Part shown: positions 1 through 6,600 of the stretch, in pieces | How the letters are laid out: every line of letters starts with the position of its first letter | Numbering within the stretch: the first letter of the stretch is position 1 | Source of the DNA: Candidatus Poseidoniales archaeon | GTDB lineage: Archaea > Thermoplasmatota > Poseidoniia > Poseidoniales > Poseidoniaceae | Assembly (NCBI GenBank): GCA_012959845.1 | Contig: DUCL01000251.1 | Coordinates: forward strand, 1-9,906 | Reading direction: 5' to 3' | Length of the DNA stretch: 9,906 bases | Notes under the pieces: generated by a model | Told to the model about the DNA's origin: nothing | Databases searched by the model: none | Seen by the model: only the letters and a program-made list of their open reading frames with translations | Translations under genes and position numbers: made by a program

Positions 1-473
1 GCCATTGGAGCGCGATTTACATGCACATCTAATGGTGACATGAAAACAGCAATTCTCCACACATCTGTTGCTGATTCTTGACCCTTTGGAACTGCTTCAA
101 ATTGCTGTTCTGTAGTAAATGTCAATGGGTCATCTAGTGGTTCGGGATACCAGTCTCCAGTCAACTTGTCATTTGTGCATTTACCAGATTCTAATTCTTT
201 CTTACTCGGACGGCGACCGATTGCCCTCTCTCTTTTTGCGAACATTACATGGCCGTCTGCTGGTGAAGTGATTATTCCTTGTTGAGAAGGGATTTTACGG
301 TCTGGATCTCTCCAAAAATTGGCGAAGAATGCGGACAGCATCAAACAAAATATTCCGAATAGTGGAACGAGCCCGCTAAGTGGGTCGATAATTGCCCCTA
401 CGACTACAGCGCTAACGCCCATCATCATTGGAATGATTACTGGGCCATGCCCGCCATGGGCTAAACCACCCAT
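1..473 (-). CDS. Phosphatidylserine/archaetidylserine decarboxylase, short form (partial, C-terminus outside window)
   Basis: This enzyme would decarboxylate the serine head group of phosphatidylserine (archaetidylserine in archaea) to the ethanolamine form, at the membrane, using a pyruvoyl group made by self-cleavage. About 157 residues are visible. Two hydrophobic segments (about 11-29 and 32-52) precede FWRDPDR (53-59), SPADG (70-74, with the Asp expected to act in self-cleavage) and FMSPLDVHVNRAP (144-156), which are hallmark blocks of the family. The Gly-Ser self-cleavage site lies beyond the left edge and cannot be checked. The ATG at 473 has the SD GAGGTG six bases upstream, so the start is well supported. 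The gene follows the coiled-coil gene by 9 bases. The stretch between SPADG and the FMSPLDVHV block looks about 35-40 residues longer than in the short enzymes I know. Family assignment is firm; the lipid backbone is inferred from the presumed host. Confidence 0.9.
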   Translation of the reverse strand, partial: MGGLAHGGHGPVIIPMMMGVSAVVVGAIIDPLSGLVPLFGIFCLMLSAFFANFWRDPDRKIPSQQGIITSPADGHVMFAKRERAIGRRPSKKELESGKCTNDKLTGDWYPEPLDDPLTFTTEQQFEAVPKGQESATDVWRIAVFMSPLDVHVNRAPM

Positions 474-478
474 TGAAA

Positions 479-484
479 CACCTC
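479..484 (-). promoter_or_regulatory. Shine-Dalgarno site of the decarboxylase gene, overlapping the upstream stop codon
   Basis: GAGGTG on the minus strand lies six bases before the ATG at 473. Its first two bases are the last two of the TGA stop (485-483) of the coiled-coil gene. A ribosome finishing that gene stops on the SD of the next one, which suggests translational coupling. Confidence 0.65.
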
Positions 485-1172
485 AATCGTCAGACTCTGT
501 GTCTGATTCTTCTTCTGCTTCTTCTGTGTCCGCTTCCTCAACAACTTCAACCGATGATGTTTCTTCAGCAACTACTGATGCTTCTGCATCTTCCTCTGTC
601 ATTTCAGCAGCCCTTACCTCGACCAATTCATCAACACGTTCGGTAAATGCCCTAGACATATGCTCACTTTGGCGTTCTGTCTCAACCGCGCGTTCAATCA
701 TTGTATAGCGTTCCTTTATCGCCTTATTTAGATCTTCAAATAAGGACATATGAGCCACATACCAATCGTCACGAGCCTTCATCTCTTTAACTGCCAATTT
801 CAAATCAGCATCAAGTTCCTCAGCAATCTCAAAGACTTTTCCAAGACGGTCTTTTTCCTTTGAAAATTTCTCTTCCATTTTTGCCAATGCTGGCTCTAAA
901 CGCTCAACTTGTTTTCCACCTTTTACTGCTCTAAATTCAAGTTCTCTAATTCGAACTTCCTTTTCTGTGAGTAGGGCTTCTTGAGTTTCTTTCTGAATCT
1001 CACGGTCGATTATTTCATTTTCAAGAACTTCAATTTCCGCCTTTGCGGTTTCTAAATCCTTTACTTGGGATTCATATGCGGCGAATATCTTTAGCAGACG
1101 TTCTTTTTCCGTTTCATATTTCTCTTCGAGTTCTCTAATTCTAACTTCTGGAGTGATAGTTCCTTCGGACAT
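483..1172 (-). CDS. Coiled-coil protein with acidic C-terminal tail, function unknown
   Basis: I do not recognise a family for this 229-residue protein. Residues 8 to about 135 are almost uninterrupted charged heptad-like helix rich in E, K and R, so a long coiled coil is expected. Residues 136-190 look helical but less regular and include aromatics (DDWYVAHMSLFEDL). Residues 191-229 are a low-complexity E/D/S/V/A tail ending ESDTESDD. There is no signal peptide or membrane segment, so it is presumably cytoplasmic or peripheral to the membrane. VRIRELE occurs at 10-16 and 73-79, and a block near 17-43 resembles one near 100-127. The ATG is preceded by AGGTGA with four bases between. The 9-base gap to the decarboxylase suggests one operon and perhaps a lipid- or envelope-related role, which is inference only. 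Confidence 0.85.
   Translation of the reverse strand: MSEGTITPEVRIRELEEKYETEKERLLKIFAAYESQVKDLETAKAEIEVLENEIIDREIQKETQEALLTEKEVRIRELEFRAVKGGKQVERLEPALAKMEEKFSKEKDRLGKVFEIAEELDADLKLAVKEMKARDDWYVAHMSLFEDLNKAIKERYTMIERAVETERQSEHMSRAFTERVDELVEVRAAEMTEEDAEASVVAEETSSVEVVEEADTEEAEEESDTESDD
941..1148 (-). repeat. Nineteen-base direct repeat inside the coiled-coil gene
   Basis: GTTCTCTAATTCNAACTTC (plus-strand reading) occurs at 941-959 and 1130-1148 with a single difference (G versus T). It encodes the repeated VRIRELE. The copies are 189 bases (63 codons) apart, in frame. This may be a trace of internal duplication in the coiled coil. Confidence 0.55.
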
Positions 1173-1176
1173 AATC

Positions 1177-1182
1177 TCACCT
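1177..1182 (-). promoter_or_regulatory. Shine-Dalgarno site of the coiled-coil gene
   Basis: AGGTGA on the minus strand sits four bases upstream of the ATG at 1172. The reading frame upstream of this ATG meets a TAG within about 10 codons with no ATG, GTG or TTG after it in frame, so this start is well fixed. Confidence 0.6.
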
Positions 1183-1183
1183 G

Positions 1184-1196
1184 TAGGCTCAGCCTA
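1184..1196. repeat. Perfect inverted repeat TAGGCT-C-AGCCTA in the leader of the coiled-coil gene
   Basis: Six-base arms flank one central base, immediately upstream of the SD of the coiled-coil gene. The symmetry and position would suit a dimeric repressor's operator. With a one-base loop it cannot form its full hairpin in RNA. Chance occurrence is possible at this length. Confidence 0.35.
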
Positions 1197-1213
1197 TGCC
1201 TTGACCCAAATGC

Positions 1214-1240
1214 CACCTCCCTAAGAAACCGACGCATAAA
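1214..1240 (-). promoter_or_regulatory. Possible promoter and extra SD-like element between the peptidase and coiled-coil genes
   Basis: On the minus strand, TTTATG (1240-1235) is a weak match to an archaeal TATA box, and about 15 bases further on comes GGAGGTG (1220-1214), an essentially perfect anti-SD complement. No credible gene follows it: the nearby TTG at 1209 opens only six codons before TGA. The coiled-coil gene uses its own SD about 35 bases later. The element may be part of an untranslated leader. Evidence is by eye only. Confidence 0.2.
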
Positions 1241-1286
1241 GGGCAGTAAAGTTAGCACATCTTGGCGCAATGAATATTCCGCTGAT

Positions 1287-2684
1287 TCATAATTTTCGCG
1301 CAGCATGAGCTGCAATTACTTCAGCAACACAACCTGTAACCGCTTTACTAGCAGGTATGTGTGTAAATTCATTAGGTCCATGAGCATTAGATTCAGGCCC
1401 TAATATTCCTGTTATCATAAATTCTGCTTGAGGGAATTGCTGTTGTAACATAGGCATGAATGGAATTGTTCCCCCCTCGCCCATGAATTGTACAGGATTT
1501 CCATAGTGGTTATTACTCGCTTCTATCAATGCAGAATTTAGCCAATCCGCTAGTGGTTTTGCATGGAATCCATCGGCTGGATGTTCTGTTTGCCATGTGA
1601 TGTGCGCTCCTTGTGGAGGATTTTCTGTTAATATTTTAGCAATTAATTCTGTTGCTGATTCACTATCGATGCCGGCAGGAATACGGATTGATAATTTCAA
1701 TTTGGTATTGGTTCGTAACACATTGCCACCGGCTGCACAAGTTGGCATACCATCTGCTCCAATAATTTCCAATGCCGGCCTCCAAGTCCTATTCAATATT
1801 AATTCGCTTAAATCTGAATCATTTGGAGAAACACCTTCTAAAAATGGGAATTTTGAATATACTTCATCTCCAAGAATTTTGGCAGCGATACTTGCTTGTT
1901 CGATTCGAGATTGTGGAATATCAACCCATAGTTCTGGAACAGTAACCATGCCAGTAGCAGAATCTGAGATTCGGTCCAATAGATTACGTGCAATTCGGAA
2001 AGAGGAGGGAATAATTCCTCCTGCGTCTCCTGAATGTACACCTGCACTTGAAACCTCTACATTGAGAGTCCCAACAATTACCCCTCGTAGAGAGGTCGTG
2101 AGCCAAAGATGATCCCAATCTCCTGCTCCAGAATCCAAGCACACGACCATTGCCGGTGTGCCGATTCTATCTGCGAGTGCCTCAAGGTGTGCAGGTAGGT
2201 CAGGCGAGCCTGATTCTTCACTGGCCTCTACGATTAACTTCAAATTAGCATGAGGAATTCCTTGTTGTTGTAAGCATCGTATTGCAGTAAGACTTGCATA
2301 TGCACCATAACCATCATCAGCGCCGCCGCGACCATACAATTTGTCGCCACGACGAACGGGCGTCCATGGCCCTAATCCCTCATGCCACCCAACAAATTCA
2401 GGTTGCTTGTCTGCATGCTGATAGAGTAATACTGTTTCATCTAATTGACCTGGGACTTCCATGTATATCAGTGGAGTTTTTCCTTCAAGTCGGCGAATTT
2501 CTACAGTGAGTCCTTCGATATCTTGTATTTTACACCAATCGGCAATGTGCTGGATTGCATTTTCAATATGACCGTTTTCCTGCCAATTAGAGTCAAATGC
2601 AGGTGATAATGCTGGAATACGAATATACTCTGACAGTGAAGGAATGATGTCATTCTCCCAAGTTTCTTCAATGAGAGTTTTCAT
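1287..2684 (-). CDS. M20-family zinc metallopeptidase (dipeptidase/carboxypeptidase type)
   Basis: The product is a 465-residue cytoplasmic peptidase expected to use two metal ions to remove residues from short peptides or cleave dipeptides. With numbering from the ATG at 2684, the M20 signature positions are all present: YQHAD (H90 ligand, D92), GRGGADDG (metal-bridging Asp at 123 or 124), EASEESGS (E156 general base, E157 ligand), CLDSG (D184 ligand) and a C-terminal NAHGPNEF (H435 ligand). SAGVHSGD (213-220) marks the inserted lid/dimerisation domain. The length is normal for the family. I chose ATG 2684 because the protein then begins with the usual family N-terminus leading into EYIRIPALSP. 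An ATG at 2711 would add nine residues, and longer versions run into the divergent methyltransferase. No clear SD precedes either ATG, so the message may be leaderless. Substrate cannot be told from sequence. Confidence 0.92.
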   Translation of the reverse strand: MKTLIEETWENDIIPSLSEYIRIPALSPAFDSNWQENGHIENAIQHIADWCKIQDIEGLTVEIRRLEGKTPLIYMEVPGQLDETVLLYQHADKQPEFVGWHEGLGPWTPVRRGDKLYGRGGADDGYGAYASLTAIRCLQQQGIPHANLKLIVEASEESGSPDLPAHLEALADRIGTPAMVVCLDSGAGDWDHLWLTTSLRGVIVGTLNVEVSSAGVHSGDAGGIIPSSFRIARNLLDRISDSATGMVTVPELWVDIPQSRIEQASIAAKILGDEVYSKFPFLEGVSPNDSDLSELILNRTWRPALEIIGADGMPTCAAGGNVLRTNTKLKLSIRIPAGIDSESATELIAKILTENPPQGAHITWQTEHPADGFHAKPLADWLNSALIEASNNHYGNPVQFMGEGGTIPFMPMLQQQFPQAEFMITGILGPESNAHGPNEFTHIPASKAVTGCVAEVIAAHAARKL

Positions 2685-2762
2685 TTTTACAAGGTCAATC
2701 CCTACGCCCATGATAACTGCTGTGAGGCATCGGTTCATAGGCCATTTGCTTGAGCATTGTGC
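2685..2762. promoter_or_regulatory. Compact divergent promoter region between the peptidase and methyltransferase genes
   Basis: The two genes start back to back with 78 bases between ATG 2684 (minus) and ATG 2763 (plus), or 51 if the peptidase starts at 2711. Both promoters must lie here or slightly inside the coding ends. I see no convincing TATA box or SD on either strand, so individual elements are not called. Confidence 0.4.
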
Positions 2763-3383
2763 ATGCGCGATGCTACAGATGTGTTCAGTGAATGGGCAGG
2801 CAAAGGCAAGGATGAAGGCATGGAAAGAGGCCATGCAGCCTCTGTTGAAGAAATGTTAGACTTAGCATTAGCAACCAATAATCTCTCTCAAAGGCCATTT
2901 ACTGCAATCGATATTGGTTGCGGCAATGGATGGGTCGTTCGTAAATTACAAGCAATAGAGAATTGTCAATCGGCCGAGGGGGTTGATGGTGCGAGTACTA
3001 TGATTGAAAAAGCAAAATGTATTGACCCCGAGGGAAATTATTCTATTGCTAAACTACCACAATGGCTGCCAAAAAATCCAGTGGATTTGATTCATAGTAT
3101 GGAATTCCTATACTACCTAAATGACCCGATATCAATGATAAAAATAATTCATGATGAATGGTTGAAAGGCGGTGGGGTTTTTGTTGCTGGTGTTGACCAT
3201 TATTTTGAAAATAAAGATTCATTGCAATGGCCAATTGCACTGGATGTTCACATGACTACCCTCAGTCAACAACAATGGCGTGATGCTATGGAAAATGCTG
3301 GATTCACCAATGTAATAATCACCAAAACCGGTGTAAAAGATGGATTTATTGGAACATTGACAATGTTGGGTACAAAACAATAG
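2763..3383 (+). CDS. Class I SAM-dependent methyltransferase
   Basis: This is a 206-residue Rossmann-fold methyltransferase that would transfer a methyl group from S-adenosylmethionine to an unknown acceptor. Motif I is AIDIGCGNG (48-56). The acidic end of strand 2 that binds the SAM ribose is EGVD (72-75). VDLIHSMEFLYYLNDP (107-122) fits motif II/post-II. The remaining strands (GGGVFVAGVD, FTNVIITK, GTLTMLGTK) complete the fold. The segment before the domain (FSEWAGKGKDEGMERGH, 8-24) looks like a substrate lid and resembles a short element I associate with small archaeal methyltransferases. The ATG at 2763 is preferred; a TTG two codons upstream is possible. No SD is visible, consistent with a leaderless transcript. 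It stands alone on the plus strand, so neighbours do not reveal the substrate. Confidence 0.88.
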   Translation: MRDATDVFSEWAGKGKDEGMERGHAASVEEMLDLALATNNLSQRPFTAIDIGCGNGWVVRKLQAIENCQSAEGVDGASTMIEKAKCIDPEGNYSIAKLPQWLPKNPVDLIHSMEFLYYLNDPISMIKIIHDEWLKGGGVFVAGVDHYFENKDSLQWPIALDVHMTTLSQQQWRDAMENAGFTNVIITKTGVKDGFIGTLTMLGTKQ

Positions 3384-3393
3384 TCTATCTCTA

Positions 3394-3407
3394 CAATCAG
3401 TTGATTG
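3394..3407. terminator. Small inverted repeat between convergent genes, possible bidirectional terminator
   Basis: CAATCA-GT-TGATTG lies in the 35-base gap between the stop of the methyltransferase (3383) and the stop of the DUF6356-like gene (3419). On the plus strand a run of seven T (3434-3440) follows, inside the 3' end of the opposite gene. T-runs are the usual archaeal termination signal, so the plus-strand transcript may end there. The stem is short and weak. Confidence 0.3.
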
Positions 3408-3418
3408 GAAATGGATTT

Positions 3419-3613
3419 TCAATCTATCTTGACTTTTTTTGCTGTGTCCTGCGCGCATTTTTGGTCGAAGTTTGGAATAACTCCGTGAATGATGCAACGA
3501 ATTGCTCCGAATAAAAATATTAGAGAATATTTCCATGCACCGATTAGGTGGGAAAAGTATCCTTTTTGAACATCTTTTAAGTGACTCATATTGTTGACGG
3601 GAGGTCTAGCCAT
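3419..3613 (-). CDS. Small DUF6356-like membrane protein
   Basis: The product has 64 residues. Its pattern SHLKDV..GYFSHLIGAWKYSL (10-30), then a hydrophobic stretch ending IIHGVIPNF (41-49), matches my memory of the DUF6356 family: short proteins with an H-P-x-x-V-x-x-x-Y-x-x-H block, one membrane helix and an H-x-x-x-P motif. Function is unknown. The hydrophobic stretch, about residues 27-47, should span the membrane. The ATG at 3613 overlaps the TAG stop of the helicase by eight bases (ATGGCTAG) and has no SD, so translation probably depends on ribosomes finishing the helicase. A second ATG at 3589 (residue 9) is an alternative and would remove the overlap. Confidence is moderate because the gene is short, but the family-like pattern makes a chance frame unlikely. 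Confidence 0.68.
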   Translation of the reverse strand: MARPPVNNMSHLKDVQKGYFSHLIGAWKYSLIFLFGAIRCIIHGVIPNFDQKCAQDTAKKVKID

Positions 3614-6600
3614 ATTTGATGTGGCCGGTAGCAGAACCTATTGGCCCACATAGACGAATACTCCCTTTATGATACGGGCATTGTTTACAGATTGATATTT
3701 CGTCCTTTGCTAATTGGCCTGGTTCATCGGTTTCGTCATTTGTGATACTGAGTTGTGCCATCCATAGGAGGTGGTTTTGCAGGTCTTGGCGCGCTTGATG
3801 GTATTCCTCATCGGTAAGGCGAACCATTCTTCCTGATGCTCCAATAAGTAATGCAGGTGCCAATATTTCTCTTTGTTCTGATTGTGGTTTTGCAGACTCT
3901 AGTGCTTCCAAAGCAAGCGAATATAGTGTAAGTTGTAATCGGTATTTTTCAAGTATCTCCTTTTCTGCAGCGGTTGTTGCAAATGGTGATAATGGGTCGC
4001 CTTCTAGTCTCTGCAATTGATGTCCTTTGCTTGCATTTGATTCATCAAATTCACTTCTACAGCCGGTGGTTTTTAAGTCAACGATTTGTAAATATCCTTT
4101 GTTGGATTGATCACGTAATGCCAATACCAAATCAGCCCGACCATCAAACGAAATCGTAACTTGTTCTACATTAGCAACCGGTTGTGGCCCCATTAATGAA
4201 AATACTGTTTTGAATTTATCTTGCATAGCAATGTTGTGCTTGTACAAGAATGGTAATTCGGTTCTCAATCCCTCAACAGTGAATCCATTTTGGGTTTCCC
4301 CAGCTGATAATTTTCCGAGTAATCCATTTTGGGTCAATAATGATAATTGGACTAATCGTTGCAAGGTTCTTTGGGCTTGCTCTGCATCGTTTTTATCGCT
4401 ACTAGATATTCCGATATTGAATTCCGCAAGTACTTGTTTTATGACTGATTCATCTGCTAATTCATCTTGGTTTGACTGGCGCCAACCTTCCGGTAATTCG
4501 AGACAAGGCTTTCCAGTTAGGTCAGCAGGATTAGCAAGGCCAACTTCGACCAATCTATGCATTATTAATCCGAATTTTTTAGCGCTTGGCCAATCCTCGG
4601 CAGAATCGACTTGTTCATTCAGTAGTTGCATTTTCTCTGGCTTCCACCCCTTGATATGTTCTAACCAGTGGCGGCGGCGGCATTGATGAGATGTGTCCAA
4701 GGAGTGTGAACTCATCCTAATAGATTGGGAAACCATTGGTAATTTGGTAATTGTTGTTGATGTTGGTGGTTTGGCCTTCAATATTTTGTTTACTCTCGTT
4801 TCAACCTCTAACCAATTGCTCAATGGTGACTTGGTTTCAACACTGTCAAAACAATCTGGTGAATGGTAAATTCTGATGCTTGATATTGCATTACCACCTA
4901 AACCGGAATCGAGATAAAGTTTCAATGGATCTATGATCAATTCTGATTCGGCATATGGGGTCAATGGTGCACCAAAAATATCTTTTTCGAGTAACCAAGG
5001 CGAATCTGTTATTGAATTAGAATGGGCGAGGCCTCGCAATCCCTCCACTAACATCAATCCCATGCTGCGTTTGTTCGGCTTACTCTTTTTCAATTCCAAA
5101 CAGCCCTCTATTGCATTTTCATCTAACTCATTAGTATGGCTACCTACGAGGATCAATCTATCCTCAACTCGAGTCAAAGCAACATAAAACTCACGCCTTC
5201 TTTCTGCTTGTGTTTGCGCTGAATCCATGTTCTTTGTGAATTGCCACAGTCCATCGAATGGCCTCTCCCTACTCATCCATGGATTAATTCTTCCAGCAAT
5301 AACTTGGGGGGTAACTAGTACGTTTTCTTTTACCGCCATCGACGCATCCATTTTACCGGCATTGAAAAGTCCGGCTACTACAACGACCTTTGATTGAAGC
5401 CCTTTAACACCGTGGATTGTCATTATCTGAACTGCCCCGCCAGAAGGTACCGATACGGCCTTAGGACCCTTTTTCTTGAGTTGGGCCAATTGCTTCATTC
5501 GGCTGTAAATTGCACTGCAATCATGCCCTAATTCATTACCAATTTTATTTGCCAGCGCATACCATGCTTCTCCGTTTTGCCTGTCAGCATCTCCTGGATA
5601 GGCAGTTAGCAAATCTGAATGGTCTAATACTGCATCAAACACATCATAAACTGCTCCAGCATCCACTAGTTGTAACATATGTTCAAGCAGGTTCTTGACC
5701 GCTTCTGTGGGTGAATTTTCAATCAGTTTACTCCACCATTCCCCTTTACTATCTTTTGGAAATGTTTTTGCGATTTGTTTATCTGTCAATCCCATTATCG
5801 GTGAGCGGCAAATGGCTAATGCTGCGTGTTTAGATTTTGGATTACTCATCAATTCTAATACAGCCATCAAGGCAATACAAACTGGACGGGCTAGCAATGC
5901 GCCTTGTTTATCGGCAAGTACCGGGATTCCTTTTGCTTGTAATTTGTCAATTAAATCTGGTAAATGAGTTCTAGCATGCAATAAGATAATGACATCGTCT
6001 GGCGAAATTACATCACCTGTTTCTTTGATTTCAATCATTTTGTTTGTTGATCCATCCAAAATCTTTGTTGGTGCTTTATTGAACAATGAATGCAACCTTG
6101 AAGCGATCATTTCATGCTCCAATTCAGATGGTTTAGCCTTGGGGTTATTGAATGCGAGTAGGGGTTTTAAGGTATCTGTTTCTGGAGTTCCTGCCTCTAG
6201 TTGTAGGGGCAATATCCATTCTAAGACCCCCTCAGAATCATCATCTCTCGCCGGGTTAAGGTCCTGAGAGTTGGCATGCCAATCTCCAGGTAATGCATGA
6301 TGCCGTTTGTCAAAAACATCTCTGAAAACCCCATTCAAGGTATGAACCAAATTGTGTAGAGTTCTATAATTTGAGGTCAAATCAATATGGCCTTCTTGAC
6401 GTTGCAAGAAACGAGTATTTGGTATCGAAGTGGATTCGTCATCTTCTATTCCTGCTGGGATATGTGTCCACGGCTCTGAATGCGCCGCACCTTTGTACAA
6501 TGCGCTGATGAATGAATGACCGCCGCCTGTTGGCCGCGGATCTCTCCCATGTCCAAGTTTACGATAAGGCGCAAATCTTGGGTCCGAAAATTCAAGTCGG

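Noticed and set aside
319..708. Plus-strand frame rich in Ser/Thr, resembling a low-complexity secreted protein
   Set aside because: It is antisense to the decarboxylase N-terminus and the acidic tail of the coiled-coil gene; the Ser-rich look is the complement of Glu/Asp codons.
1091..1315. Minus-strand 74-codon frame across the peptidase/coiled-coil gap
   Set aside because: It overlaps both real genes in another frame and its sequence shows no domain; it is a shadow.
2685..2834. Fifty-residue N-terminal extension of the M20 peptidase
   Set aside because: It would overlap the divergent methyltransferase and does not resemble a signal peptide followed by the family N-terminus; the family start fits ATG 2684 (or 2711).
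3219..3536. Minus-strand 105-codon frame overlapping the methyltransferase 3' end
   Set aside because: It is antisense to a well-supported gene and out of frame with the DUF6356-like protein, with no recognisable pattern.
4661..4683. GGC/GGCGGC repeat-like run
   Set aside because: It is explained by consecutive Cys-Arg-Arg-Arg-His codons at the cluster-binding cysteine C1304, not a repeat array.
4210..4686. Plus-strand frame of 158 codons inside the helicase-nuclease gene
   Set aside because: It is antisense to the nuclease domain, which has clear motifs on the minus strand; no independent coding sign.
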